From NCBI RefSeq assembly GCF_030682035.1, contig NZ_JAUXQZ010000039.1:1-32986 (forward strand): a stretch of DNA of 32,986 nt, written 5' to 3'. Of this stretch, positions 8,690 through 16,477 are shown piece by piece; positions within the stretch are counted from its first letter, which is position 1; the number at the start of each line of letters is the position of its first letter. Origin of the DNA: Brevundimonas sp. (GTDB taxonomy: Bacteria; Pseudomonadota; Alphaproteobacteria; Caulobacterales; Caulobacteraceae). Under the pieces are notes generated by a model. That model was not told where the DNA came from, searched no databases, and saw only the letters and a list, made by a program, of their open reading frames with translations. The position numbers and the translations under genes were made by a program.

Positions 8690-10006
8690 TTGCACCATTT
8701 CGACCGGATCAACGGCGCGCTTCAGGCCGAGGGCGTGCCGCTGGAGGTGCTCGCCGGAGCGGTCAGCACCCCCGCCTATGTCTATTCCACCGCCACCCTG
8801 ACGCGGCACTACGGCCTGCTGGCCGACGCCGTCGCGGCCCATCCGGCGGCCCTCGGTAAGGCGCTGATCGCCTTTGCGGTGAAGGCCAATTCCAACCTGT
8901 CGGTGCTGGCGACCCTGGCCCGGCTCGGTTGCGGCGCCGATACGGTCTCCGAGGGCGAGATCCGGCGGGCGCTGAAGGCCGGGGTTCCCGCCGACCGCAT
9001 CGTCTTCTCGGGCGTGGGCAAGACCGACGCCGAACTGGCCTTCGCCATCGACGTCGGGGTGCGCCAGATCAATGTTGAGAGCGCCGTGGAACTGGACCGG
9101 CTGATCGAAGTCTCGTCGTCGCTCAAGCAGCGAGCGACCGCGTCGCGAGCGATAGCGACCCCTGAAATAGCTATCCGGGTCAATCCGGCGGTCGGCGCCG
9201 GGGGCCACGCCCGGATCACCACCGGCGGGGCGACCGACAAATTCGGCGTTCCGGCCGACGAGGCCCACGCGCTGTACGCCCGCGCCAGCCTGTCGCCGCA
9301 TGTCACGCCGGTCGGGCTGGCCTGTCACATCGGCAGCCAGATCACCACGCTGGAGCCGCTGGAGGCGGCCTTCCGCGCCTTGCGGACGATGACGCTGGAA
9401 CTGCGCGGCGCCGGGCTCACGGTCACGCGGCTGGACCTCGGCGGCGGCCTGGGCGTGCCCTATCACGGCCAGTCGGACCTGCCGTCGATTGAGGCCTATG
9501 TCGCCATGGCGGCCCGCGTGCTGGACGGGCTGGAGGTCGAGGCGGCGTTCGAGCCCGGCCGTCTGCTGGCCGCCAACGCCGGGGTGCTGCTGAGCCGGGT
9601 CATCCAGGTCAATGAGCGCGGCGGTTCTTCAGGGGTGGGGGGCCGCCGCTTCCTGGTGCTGGACGCGGGCATGAACGACCTGATGCGCCCCGCCCTCTAC
9701 GACGCCTTCCACGATCTGGTCCCGGTTCGGCCACGCGAGGGCGAGCCCCGCCTGTACGATCTCGTCGGCCCGATCTGCGAATCCACCGACGTCTTCGCCC
9801 GCGACCGTCTGCTGCCGCCGATGCAGGCCGGCGATCTGGTCGCCTTTATGGGGGCGGGGGCCTATGGCGCAGTTCTGGCCAGCGAGTACAATTCGCGGCC
9901 TCTGGTGCCGGAAGTGCTGGTCGACGGCGGCCGCTGGGCCGTGGTGCGCAGGCGACCGACTTACGAAGAAATGTTGGGGCGGGAGCCGACGGCAAACTGG
10001 CTTTAG
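8690..10006 (+). CDS. lysA: Diaminopimelate decarboxylase
   Basis: Converts meso-diaminopimelate to L-lysine with PLP, the last step of lysine synthesis. The product has 438 residues. K65 in FAVKANSN binds PLP; HIGSQ, the glycine loop LGGGLGVPY, EPGR and CESTDVF (a cysteine completing the active site across the dimer) are all present, as is GAYG near the end. The start is TTG at 8690: translated from there, the N-terminus HHFDRINGALQAEGVPL matches how the family begins, and no ATG or GTG fits better. It lies seven bases after the lipoprotein stop. Residues 148-157 (RATASRAIAT) are an imperfect five-codon tandem duplication in a loop that is normally shorter. Confidence 0.96.
   Translation: MHHFDRINGALQAEGVPLEVLAGAVSTPAYVYSTATLTRHYGLLADAVAAHPAALGKALIAFAVKANSNLSVLATLARLGCGADTVSEGEIRRALKAGVPADRIVFSGVGKTDAELAFAIDVGVRQINVESAVELDRLIEVSSSLKQRATASRAIATPEIAIRVNPAVGAGGHARITTGGATDKFGVPADEAHALYARASLSPHVTPVGLACHIGSQITTLEPLEAAFRALRTMTLELRGAGLTVTRLDLGGGLGVPYHGQSDLPSIEAYVAMAARVLDGLEVEAAFEPGRLLAANAGVLLSRVIQVNERGGSSGVGGRRFLVLDAGMNDLMRPALYDAFHDLVPVRPREGEPRLYDLVGPICESTDVFARDRLLPPMQAGDLVAFMGAGAYGAVLASEYNSRPLVPEVLVDGGRWAVVRRRPTYEEMLGREPTANWL
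9131..9160 (+). repeat. In-frame 15-bp imperfect tandem duplication inside lysA
   Basis: Two adjacent 15-base units, 9131-9145 and 9146-9160, agree at 11 of 15 positions and encode RATAS and RAIAT. Just upstream GTCGCTC (9118-9124) and GAGCGAC (9132-9138) form a perfect 7-bp inverted repeat. The stretch falls in a loop before IAIRVNP, so it lengthens the protein without breaking a known motif. Confidence 0.6.
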
Positions 10007-10419
10007 CGCGGCGGCCACCAGATCCAGATGCGCTGGGACTCGTCGTCACCACCGATTGTGTAGTCCCCGTGGCCGCCCTCCATATCGCCGAGAGCCGCCT
10101 CAAGTTCAACCAGCCTGTCGGCCCCGAACTCGAGCACCGCGCCCTGCTGTCGCACCGACAGCACCCAATAGTCGGGAGCCCAGGCACGATTGTGGGACAG
10201 GACAAGTTCGGTAGGTCCGTCGTTCGGCTTGGATGCGCTCAGGCCCAGCGCGAAACGCGCCGGATGTTGTGCCGTCCGGCATAACGCCATGATGGCTCTC
10301 AGATCACGGATGCCATCAGCCTCGGCGGCCAGATGCCAACCCTCTCCCTGTGTTTTCAGGGTTTCCCGCCAGAAATGGAGGCGACCCGTCTGACGCCAGC
10401 GTCGAACCGCTTCATCCAT
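10003..10419 (-). CDS. Hypothetical protein, coupled to hpt
   Basis: A 138-residue soluble protein that I do not recognise. It is rich in Trp and Arg, begins MDEAVRRWRQTGRLHFWRET, and ends in DESQRIWIWWPPR. It has no signal peptide, membrane helix or known catalytic motif. The ATG at 10419 is four bases after the hpt stop, with AGGA partly inside that stop region, so it is probably translated after hpt. Its stop overlaps the end of lysA by a few bases in convergent orientation. The pairing with hpt hints at co-expression only; no function can be inferred. Confidence 0.75.
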   Translation of the reverse strand: MDEAVRRWRQTGRLHFWRETLKTQGEGWHLAAEADGIRDLRAIMALCRTAQHPARFALGLSASKPNDGPTELVLSHNRAWAPDYWVLSVRQQGAVLEFGADRLVELEAALGDMEGGHGDYTIGGDDESQRIWIWWPPR

Positions 10420-10423
10420 GTTC

Positions 10424-10969
10424 CTAGTCCATCGCGCAAATGTCCGGCAGGCCCCGCAGCGCGCCCGCGTGGTCCAGCCCATAGCCGACGAGAAACCGGT
10501 TCGGGGCCTCCCAGCCGACGAAGTCGGGCTCCGGCGCGCGGGGCAGGGGCCAGGGCTTTTTGGCGAAGACCACGGTGAGGACTTCCGACGCGCCTTTCTC
10601 CCGGGCGATCCGGACCGCCTCGGCCAGCGACAGGCCGGTGTCGAAAACGTCGTCCACGATCAGCACCCGGCGACCTTCGATCGACCGCTGAAAATTCGCA
10701 TAGATGTCGATCCGGCCCCGGCTTTCCTTCTCGTCGCCGTACGAGGCCAGCCACAGGGCGTCGAAGCGGACGTTGCGGCCGAGGCGGGAGAGGGCGCGGG
10801 TCAGGTCGGCGGCGAACCACAGGCCGCCGGTCAACAGCACCGCCGCGACCGTCTCGTCGTCGATGACCGGGGCGATCTGCGCGGCGAGGTCAGCGACGAT
10901 GCGCTGGACCTCGGATTCGGGGAGCAGGACGGTGGGCTTGCCAGAGTCCCGGGAAGAGGTGTCAGCCAT
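10424..10969 (-). CDS. hpt: Hypoxanthine phosphoribosyltransferase
   Basis: Transfers phosphoribose from PRPP to hypoxanthine or guanine in purine salvage, in the cytoplasm. The 181-residue protein carries the PRPP-binding loop VLIVDDVFDTG at residues 102-112, an N-terminal core VAAVLLTGGLWFAADL, the flexible-loop region LWLASYGDEKESRG, and a purine-binding C-terminus DFVGWEAPNRFLVGYGLD. These match type I HPRT in order and spacing. The start overlaps the stop of the zinc-ribbon gene upstream by eight bases, so the two are likely co-translated, with the unknown 138-residue gene following. Discrimination between hypoxanthine, guanine and xanthine cannot be settled by eye. Confidence 0.9.
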   Translation of the reverse strand: MADTSSRDSGKPTVLLPESEVQRIVADLAAQIAPVIDDETVAAVLLTGGLWFAADLTRALSRLGRNVRFDALWLASYGDEKESRGRIDIYANFQRSIEGRRVLIVDDVFDTGLSLAEAVRIAREKGASEVLTVVFAKKPWPLPRAPEPDFVGWEAPNRFLVGYGLDHAGALRGLPDICAMD

Positions 10970-11894
10970 GCGAGGCGGATACCGTCTCTACCGCATGTGT
11001 GTCCACCACCGGAACGGCGTCGATCGGCTGCATGTCCAGCGGAGCCGCGGAGCCAGGCGATAGCGCGGGGCGCAAGTCGCCCGCATCCATCGTGGGCCCA
11101 GGCGGGGCGGGCGGCGCATGATCAGCGGAAGCCGGCCGACGGCGCGTGTCGGCATGGGCCGTCGGGGCGGGCAGCGCAGCGGCGGGGGGACGGGCGGCCT
11201 CCAGCACGAAGGCGACGCCGACGCCCTGACCGCGGGCGCCCGGATCGGGAATCACGGCGGCGAAGCCCTGGACCTTGCCCGGCAGAACCGGGGCGGCGTC
11301 AATGCGAATGACGGCGTGGCCGATCTCGGCGCCGTGGGCGTCCAGCAGGGCGACCCGCACGGGCGGGGCGATCCGCTCATTATCGCGAACATTCCTCAGC
11401 GCGCCCGAGACCAGCACCTTGCCGGGATCATTGGGCAGCGGTTTGGCGCTGACCGCCTCGAAATCCAGCCCGGTCGGGTTCACCGTCAGGCCGATAGCGG
11501 CGTAGGCGGCGGCGGCGCGCGGAGCCAGTTCCACCACCTCGACCCGGAACAGCCAGGCGGAGGCCAGCAGGGCGGCGAAGCCCGAGGCGATGCCGGCCCA
11601 GACCACGCCATGGGTCGCGGCGCGACGCAGGCGGCGCTGCTGTTCGGCGCGGGCGCGGAAGGCCTTGGGCAGTTCGGGCGCGGGCGTCTCGGCCAGTGAT
11701 TCGGGTTCAGGCTCATCGCGGTGGCCGAAACTGACGGCCTCGGTGGGCGTCGAGGACTGCGACAGCTCAAGCGGCTCTTCCAGCGTCGCCCGCCAGGTGT
11801 GCTGGCACGACTTGCAGCGGACAGTCCGGCCCGCCCCGATCGCCTCATCAGGGGTGAAATAGCTGGTGGCGCAGGACTGGCAGGTCAGTATCAT
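10962..11894 (-). CDS. MJ0042-type zinc-ribbon membrane protein (DUF3426-like)
   Basis: A 310-residue protein. Residues 1-35 form a zinc ribbon with C5, C8, C27 and C30 (LTCQSCATSYF and TVRCKSCQHTW), the MJ0042 family pattern. An acidic linker follows, then a single membrane helix around residues 92-118. After it comes a domain with strand-like segments (VLVSGALRNV, PPVRVALLDAHGAEIGHAVI) that matches DUF3426, and a Pro/Ala-rich tail. The ATG at 11894 begins exactly at the zinc ribbon. The ribbon would face the cytoplasm and the DUF3426 domain the periplasm; that topology is inferred. It is divergent from ftsE with 66 bases between starts, a neighbourhood often seen in alphaproteobacteria. Function unknown. 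Confidence 0.88.
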   Translation of the reverse strand: MILTCQSCATSYFTPDEAIGAGRTVRCKSCQHTWRATLEEPLELSQSSTPTEAVSFGHRDEPEPESLAETPAPELPKAFRARAEQQRRLRRAATHGVVWAGIASGFAALLASAWLFRVEVVELAPRAAAAYAAIGLTVNPTGLDFEAVSAKPLPNDPGKVLVSGALRNVRDNERIAPPVRVALLDAHGAEIGHAVIRIDAAPVLPGKVQGFAAVIPDPGARGQGVGVAFVLEAARPPAAALPAPTAHADTRRRPASADHAPPAPPGPTMDAGDLRPALSPGSAAPLDMQPIDAVPVVDTHAVETVSASHG

Positions 11895-11960
11895 GTGTGC
11901 TGACTGCGAGGCTCTTCGCCCCCTCCCGTCGCGGTCCCGCCGCGTCCTGACCCGAAATTC

Positions 11961-12671
11961 ATGCCCGTCCAGCCCCGCCGCGCTTATGAATCCGACGTCG
12001 CGACCGACACCGTGCGCCTGTCTGGCGTGGGTTTCGGCTATGCGGCGGCGCACCGCGCGCTGCGGGACGTTAATCTCACCTTGCCAGCCGGCTCTTTCCA
12101 CTTCCTTACCGGGGCGTCCGGAGCTGGGAAGTCGACCCTGCTGAAATTGCTAACACTGGCCGAGCATCCGCTGACCGGAACCCTGCATCTGTTCGGCGAG
12201 GACGCCACCACGGCGCCGCGCCGCGCCCTGCCCGCCTTCCGCCGCCGGATAGGGGTGGTGTTCCAGGATTTCCGCCTGCTCGATCACCTGTCCGCCTTCG
12301 ACAATGTCGCCCTGCCCCTGCGGCTGACGGGCCGCAGACAGGCAGACTATGCGGGCGACGTCAGGGAGATGCTGGACTGGGTCGGTCTCGGCGACCGGAT
12401 GGACGACCGGCCGCCTTCGTTCTCGGGCGGCGAGAAGCAGCGGCTAGCGATCGCCCGGGCCGTGGTCACCAAGCCCGAACTGATCCTCGCCGATGAACCG
12501 ACCGGCAGCGTGGACGCCGCCATGGGCGAGCGGCTGCTGAAACTGTTCCAATCGCTGAACCGGCTCGGGACCACCGTGCTGATCGCCAGCCACGACGAGG
12601 CGTTGGCCGTACGGTCGGGCGCCACAGTCCTGCGGCTCGAAGACGGACGGCTGACCGGAGGCGCGGCATGA
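11961..12671 (+). CDS. ftsE: Cell division ATP-binding protein FtsE
   Basis: The ATPase of the FtsEX complex, which acts at the division site and transmits force to periplasmic murein hydrolase activators. The 236-residue protein carries Walker A GASGAGKST at residues 51-59, a Q-loop VVFQDFRLL, the ABC signature FSGGEKQRLAIARA, Walker B LILADEPTG and a switch histidine in IASHDEA. The ATG at 11961 is taken as start. It has no strong ribosome site; a GTG at 12012 in the same frame, just before RLSGVGFGY, is a real alternative and would remove 17 residues. The stop overlaps ftsX as ATGA, as is usual for this pair. Confidence 0.95.
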   Translation: MPVQPRRAYESDVATDTVRLSGVGFGYAAAHRALRDVNLTLPAGSFHFLTGASGAGKSTLLKLLTLAEHPLTGTLHLFGEDATTAPRRALPAFRRRIGVVFQDFRLLDHLSAFDNVALPLRLTGRRQADYAGDVREMLDWVGLGDRMDDRPPSFSGGEKQRLAIARAVVTKPELILADEPTGSVDAAMGERLLKLFQSLNRLGTTVLIASHDEALAVRSGATVLRLEDGRLTGGAA

Positions 12672-13549
12672 TCGGCCGCCTGTTCAACACCCGCCCGTCC
12701 CTGCTGCCGCGTGATGCCGGCGGCGAGGCCTGGCTGGCCGGCCTGATCGCCGTTCTCTGCTTCCTGGCCTGCCTGTCGGCGGTCGGCGCCGTCTCAGCCG
12801 ACCGGGCCGCCCACGGCTGGGCGCGCCAGTTGCGGGCCGAAGCCACCGTGCAGGTGCGGCCACGCGTCGGCGAGACCGGGGCCGAGGCCGCCGCCCGCGC
12901 CGCCCAGACCCTGGCCGGGGTGGAGGGCGTGGCGGAGGCCGAGGCCATGGACCGCGAGACCGCCGAGGCCCTGCTGCGGCCCTGGGTCGGCGACGCCGTT
13001 CTGCCCGACCTGCCCATCCCGCATCTGGTCACTGTGCGGCTGGACCGGACCGCCCCGGCCAGCGCCGTGACCCTGGGCCGGGCCCTGGCCGAGGCCGGGC
13101 TGGACGCCACGGTCGACGACCACAGCCTGTGGCGGGGCGAGGTCGAGCGGGCCGCGGCTCTGATCACCCTTCTGGCCGCCGCCGCCTTCCTGCTGACCGC
13201 CGGGGCGGCGGGGGCCGCCGTCGTCTACGCCACCCGGGCGGGGATGGCGGCGCAGTCAGGCGTGATCAGCACGCTCAGCCTGAACGGCGCCTCCGACGAG
13301 GCCATCGCCGGCCTGTATCAGGCCCGCTACGGCCTGCTGGCCGCCGGGGCTGGAGCCGTCGGGGCTCTGGTCGCCATGGCGATGGTCGCGGCCCTGCGGT
13401 TCCTCGGCGGGGCCGAGGGCGTGACGCCCGCCCTGCCGCTGGCGTGGAGCGACCTGCTGATCCTCTCGCCATGTCCGCTCCTCGCGGGTACGGTGGCGCT
13501 TGTTGCGGCAAGAATCGCCGCGCTGGCGCGGCTGAAGCGGGATCACTAG
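12668..13549 (+). CDS. ftsX: Cell division protein FtsX
   Basis: The membrane partner of FtsE. The 293-residue protein has the FtsX layout: a cytoplasmic N-terminus, one membrane helix at about residues 18-40, a periplasmic domain of around 120 residues (with VEGVAEAEAMDRETAEALLRPW), then three more helices after residue 160 (ALITLLAAAAFLLTAG; LLAAGAGAVGALVAMAMV; LLAGTVALVAARIAALA). The segment GVISTLSLNGASDEAIAGLYQ between helices two and three is the conserved FtsX cytoplasmic loop. It overlaps ftsE by four bases. Which murein hydrolase regulator it drives is not visible here. Confidence 0.93.
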   Translation: MIGRLFNTRPSLLPRDAGGEAWLAGLIAVLCFLACLSAVGAVSADRAAHGWARQLRAEATVQVRPRVGETGAEAAARAAQTLAGVEGVAEAEAMDRETAEALLRPWVGDAVLPDLPIPHLVTVRLDRTAPASAVTLGRALAEAGLDATVDDHSLWRGEVERAAALITLLAAAAFLLTAGAAGAAVVYATRAGMAAQSGVISTLSLNGASDEAIAGLYQARYGLLAAGAGAVGALVAMAMVAALRFLGGAEGVTPALPLAWSDLLILSPCPLLAGTVALVAARIAALARLKRDH

Positions 13550-13558
13550 GTTAACGGC

Positions 13559-14188
13559 ATGAAGTTTCTGACCTTCATCGCCATTCTGGTGCTGATCTGG
13601 ACGATCGGCCTGTTCGCCTTCGCCGATCGCGTGCGCGGTTTCACGCCCGCGCCCGAGCCGGCGCGCGCCGACGCCATCGTGGCCCTGACCGGCCCTTCGG
13701 CCGAGCGGGTCAACGCCGCCATCCGCCTGCTTGAGCAGGACAAGGGCCAGCGCGTCCTGATTTCCGGCGTCAATCGGGAGGTCCGCCGTCAGGAGCTGCG
13801 CGCCCTGACCCCCGGCTCCAACCGCCTGTTCAACTGCTGCGTCGATCTGGGCTTTGAGGCGGAGGACACCACTGGCAACGCCCAGGAGATCGCCGACTGG
13901 GCCGAGGCCAAGGGCTATGACAGCCTGATCGTGGTGACGTCGGACTACCACATGCCGCGCGCCCTGACCGAGATCCGCGCCGCGGCGCCCGGCGTCGAGC
14001 TGACCCCCTATGCCGTCGAGACGCCGTCGCTGGACAATTCCCGCTGGTGGAAGGCCGCGGTCACCGCGCGGCGGATGACGCTGGAATATATGAAATACCT
14101 CGCCGCCCTGGCTCGCGCCACGGTCGGCGGCGGACGGCCCGCCGCCACCGAAGCTCCCGCCGACGCCGCGACTGAAAAGGCCGCCTGA
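13559..14188 (+). CDS. YdcF/SanA/ElyC-family (DUF218) membrane-anchored protein
   Basis: A 209-residue protein with one N-terminal membrane helix (about residues 4-22) followed by a DUF218 domain: DAIVALTGPSAERVNAAIRL, QRVLISGV, NTTGNAQEI-type motif seen as DTTGNAQEIADW, and SLIVVTSDYHMPRAL. The TSDYHMPRA segment is the family's best-kept block. The tail after residue 185 is Ala/Pro-rich. Members are linked to envelope integrity and to handling of lipid-linked cell-wall intermediates, but no reaction is firmly known. It follows ftsX by nine bases and precedes plsC by one, so all four genes from ftsE are likely one operon. Confidence 0.9.
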   Translation: MKFLTFIAILVLIWTIGLFAFADRVRGFTPAPEPARADAIVALTGPSAERVNAAIRLLEQDKGQRVLISGVNREVRRQELRALTPGSNRLFNCCVDLGFEAEDTTGNAQEIADWAEAKGYDSLIVVTSDYHMPRALTEIRAAAPGVELTPYAVETPSLDNSRWWKAAVTARRMTLEYMKYLAALARATVGGGRPAATEAPADAATEKAA

Positions 14189-14189
14189 G

Positions 14190-14909
14190 GTGACCTGGCT
14201 GCGGTCGCTGGCCTTCGTGGCCTGGCTCTATCTGTCGCTGGTGTTGTTCTCGGTCGGCCTGTCGCCGGCCCTGCTGATGCCCTACCGCCCGGCCATGTGG
14301 GTGATCCGCAACTGGTCGAAATTCACCCTGTTCGGCCTGCGCTGGATCGCCGGGGTCAGGGTCGAGTTCCGGGGCTTGGAGCATATGCCCGTGGGGGCCT
14401 GTCTGATCGCCGGCAAACATCAGTCGATGCTGGACGTCATCGCCCCCTTCGCCGTCCTGCCCGACAACTGTTTCATCATGAAGAAGGAGCTGGCCCCCCT
14501 GCCCTTCTTCGGCTGGTTCGCGGTCAAAACGAAGATGATCGTCGTCGACCGGTCGGCGCATTCAAAGGCGCTGAGGGACATGGTCAAACAGGCGCGCCTG
14601 CGTTTCGCCGAGGGCCGCCAGATGCTGATCTTCCCCGAGGGCACCCGCGCCCCCGTCGGCGCCCCTGCCGACTACAAGCCCGGCATCGCCGCCCTGTACC
14701 GAGACCTCGACTGCCCCTGCACCCCGATGGCGACGAACTCGGGGGTGCACTGGCCGGCGCATGGGTTCCGGCGATATCCGGGGACGGTGGTCTATGAGTT
14801 CCTGCCGGCGATACCGGCGGGACTGAAGCGGGAGGCGTTCATGAGCCAACTGGAAGAGCGGGTCGAAGGGGCGAGCACGGTATTGCTTTCACCGGCCGTG
14901 CGTCAGTAG
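14190..14909 (+). CDS. plsC: 1-acyl-sn-glycerol-3-phosphate acyltransferase
   Basis: Adds the second acyl chain to lysophosphatidic acid to give phosphatidic acid, at the inner membrane. The 239-residue protein starts with GTG at 14190, one base after the stop of the upstream gene. An N-terminal hydrophobic helix spans about residues 5-30. The catalytic HX4D box is HQSMLD (H77, D82), the glycerol-phosphate-binding motif is FPEGTR (residues 148-153), and a later block reads PMATNSGVHWP. These are the ordered motifs of PlsC. The stop overlaps the end of the convergent lipoprotein gene by seven bases. Confidence 0.93.
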   Translation: MTWLRSLAFVAWLYLSLVLFSVGLSPALLMPYRPAMWVIRNWSKFTLFGLRWIAGVRVEFRGLEHMPVGACLIAGKHQSMLDVIAPFAVLPDNCFIMKKELAPLPFFGWFAVKTKMIVVDRSAHSKALRDMVKQARLRFAEGRQMLIFPEGTRAPVGAPADYKPGIAALYRDLDCPCTPMATNSGVHWPAHGFRRYPGTVVYEFLPAIPAGLKREAFMSQLEERVEGASTVLLSPAVRQ

Positions 14910-15541
14910 ATCGGTTCCACAGCCCAGCCGGTGAAGCCGAGCAGCGCCATGCCGAGGTCGTGCACGGTGCCCGTTTGCGGACTTTGCGCATTGACGTAAT
15001 GATAGCCGTCGGCCCCCGCCGCTTCCACGATCCAGCGCGCTCCATCGAGCATTATCGCACAATCGACCGGAGGCTCCCGGAGGATGGCCTGACGGAGAAC
15101 GAGCAGACGTTCGGTCTCGACCTGCGTCAGAGTTCGGCTGACCGTGTTGGAGACTTCACCCGGTTCGTAACCTCCCGCCCCGGACAACATCGTGGCTGTA
15201 AGCGTGGCCGCGCCGGTCGGCGCCCATTCCACCCGCACGATCACCGGTGAGTGAAAGCTGCGCAGCCATGTGAAGCGTAGGGTTTCCCGGCTTCCCGGCG
15301 CGAACGAAAGAGGTCGTTCCCCTGCAGCCCGAAGATGCTTCGAATACCAGGAGTCCTCGAACTCATCGAGAATGTGATTGGAGACTTTCCGCCCGCTGAA
15401 ATCACAATCGACTGTCTGCTGGAACAATGCAGGCTGAAAAAAGCCGCTGGTCTCGCTGGGCGGATTGCCAGCCTCGATGGGCGGGTTGCTGCCCGCGCAA
15501 CCTCCCAGCATCAGGATCGTGAGCACTACGCTTCTTTGCAT
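14903..15541 (-). CDS. Hypothetical lipoprotein
   Basis: A 212-residue protein with a short lipoprotein signal ending in LGGC (C15). The mature region has a segment of strands such as RETLRFTWLRSFHSPVIVRVEW and AATLTATML, a glycine turn GAGGYEPGE, and a C-terminal part with EAAGADGYHYVN. Two cysteines (in VDCDFSG and PVDCAIML) could form a disulfide. I do not recognise the family. The ATG at 15541 is supported by the signal peptide. It overlaps plsC tail to tail, and lies 35 bases downstream of pdeM on the same strand. Confidence 0.75.
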   Translation of the reverse strand: MQRSVVLTILMLGGCAGSNPPIEAGNPPSETSGFFQPALFQQTVDCDFSGRKVSNHILDEFEDSWYSKHLRAAGERPLSFAPGSRETLRFTWLRSFHSPVIVRVEWAPTGAATLTATMLSGAGGYEPGEVSNTVSRTLTQVETERLLVLRQAILREPPVDCAIMLDGARWIVEAAGADGYHYVNAQSPQTGTVHDLGMALLGFTGWAVEPIY

Positions 15542-15576
15542 TGCGGGTCTCCGGTCCAGCGCGCTTTCGCATACTG

Positions 15577-16308
15577 CTACGCCAAACTCTCCCACGCCAG
15601 CGCGTGCACCCGATCCCGCCCCAGCGCCGCGGCCATCGGCGGTTCCCCGAACAGCCCCGCGATGGCCGGATCGCGCACGTCCAGCCCGCCCGTGAAGGCC
15701 CCGAAAGCCGGCAGCACAGCCCTCCGCCCGTCCGTCACGAAACAAGGCCGCCGCACGCCTCGCCCGTGCGCTGCAACCCGCGCCGCCGGGTGGAGGTGGC
15801 CGGCGATCTCGCCCGGCTGCACGCCCGGCTGCGGCTCGTGGATCAGGCGCAGGGAGCCCAGCGCCATCGTCTCCACCACCTCGCCGACCAGGTCGTCCAT
15901 CGCCCCGGCGAGGGCGGCGATGTCGTGGTTGCCTTCCAGCCAGACCCAGTCGCGGCCCGCCGCCAGCCGGTCCAGCCGCGCCCGGTCGTCCGCCGCCATC
16001 CGGCCGATCGATTTCGTATCGTGGAAGCTGTCGCCCAGCAGCACGACCGCCGCCGGCCGCAGCGCCTCGATCTCGGCCTCGAGCCGGTCCAGGGTCGCGC
16101 GGCTGTCGTAGGGCGGGAGCATCTGGCCGCGCGCGGCGAAGGCCGAACCCTTCTCCAGATGCAGGTCGGCCGCGATCAGGGTGTGGTGGTTCACCACCCA
16201 CAGGGCGCCCGAACAGCGCAGCACGCAGGGCTCGCCTTCGATGACGACGCGCAGGCCGCCGCTGGGGCAGCGCGCGAGGGACAGGGCCTGACGGAGAGCG
16301 GCATTCAT
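15577..16308 (-). CDS. pdeM: Ligase-associated DNA damage response endonuclease PdeM
   Basis: A 243-residue calcineurin-like metallophosphoesterase. The metal-binding motifs appear in order: ADLHLEKG (D48, H50), LLGDSFHD, EGNHD (near residue 125), IHEP and AGHLHP. The N-terminal segment VVIEGEPCVLRCSGALWVVNHHTLIAADLH and the overall length match the PdeM subfamily, which is encoded with an Lhr-type helicase, an ATP-dependent DNA ligase and a metallo-beta-lactamase-fold exonuclease in many bacteria. Here the helicase lies just upstream on the same strand; the ligase and exonuclease are not in the window. The 169-base gap to the helicase gene is filled by a large inverted repeat. Confidence 0.92.
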   Translation of the reverse strand: MNAALRQALSLARCPSGGLRVVIEGEPCVLRCSGALWVVNHHTLIAADLHLEKGSAFAARGQMLPPYDSRATLDRLEAEIEALRPAAVVLLGDSFHDTKSIGRMAADDRARLDRLAAGRDWVWLEGNHDIAALAGAMDDLVGEVVETMALGSLRLIHEPQPGVQPGEIAGHLHPAARVAAHGRGVRRPCFVTDGRRAVLPAFGAFTGGLDVRDPAIAGLFGEPPMAAALGRDRVHALAWESLA

Positions 16309-16310
16309 CG

Positions 16311-16462
16311 TCCTTCCCCCCTCGCGGGGGAAGGTGGGCGGCGGAGCCGCTCGGATGGGGGGGCTGGTTCAGCACGCAGGCTGTCGGACGGTGAGCGTGA
16401 GGCCCGCAGCCCCCCCATCCGTCTCGCTCCGCGAGCCACCTTCCCCCGCGAGGGGGGAAGGA
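16311..16462. repeat. REPIN-like inverted pair of hairpin units
   Basis: Two 56-base arms, 16311-16366 and 16407-16462, are inverted copies with 49 of 56 positions matching around a 40-base centre. Each arm holds an outer hairpin (CCTTCCCCC and GGGGGAAGG around a CTCGC loop) and an inner one. The seven differences all fall in the inner hairpin, which is GCGGC-GGA-GCCGC in the left arm and CTCGC-GGA-GCGAG in the right arm read on the other strand, so pairing is kept inside each arm. The element fills the space between pdeM and the helicase gene. The architecture of two inverted REP units is that of a REPIN; no RAYT transposase is in the window. Confidence 0.8.
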
Positions 16463-16477
16463 ACACGTGAGTCGCCC

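Noticed and set aside
15542..16375. Minus-strand frame extending the lipoprotein upstream to about 490 codons
   Set aside because: It overlaps pdeM in another frame and has Arg/Gly-rich low-complexity sequence; the lipoprotein signal marks the true start at 15541.
16363..16470. The inverted repeat as the ends of an insertion sequence
   Set aside because: Only 40 bases lie between the arms, with no transposase and no target-site duplication visible.
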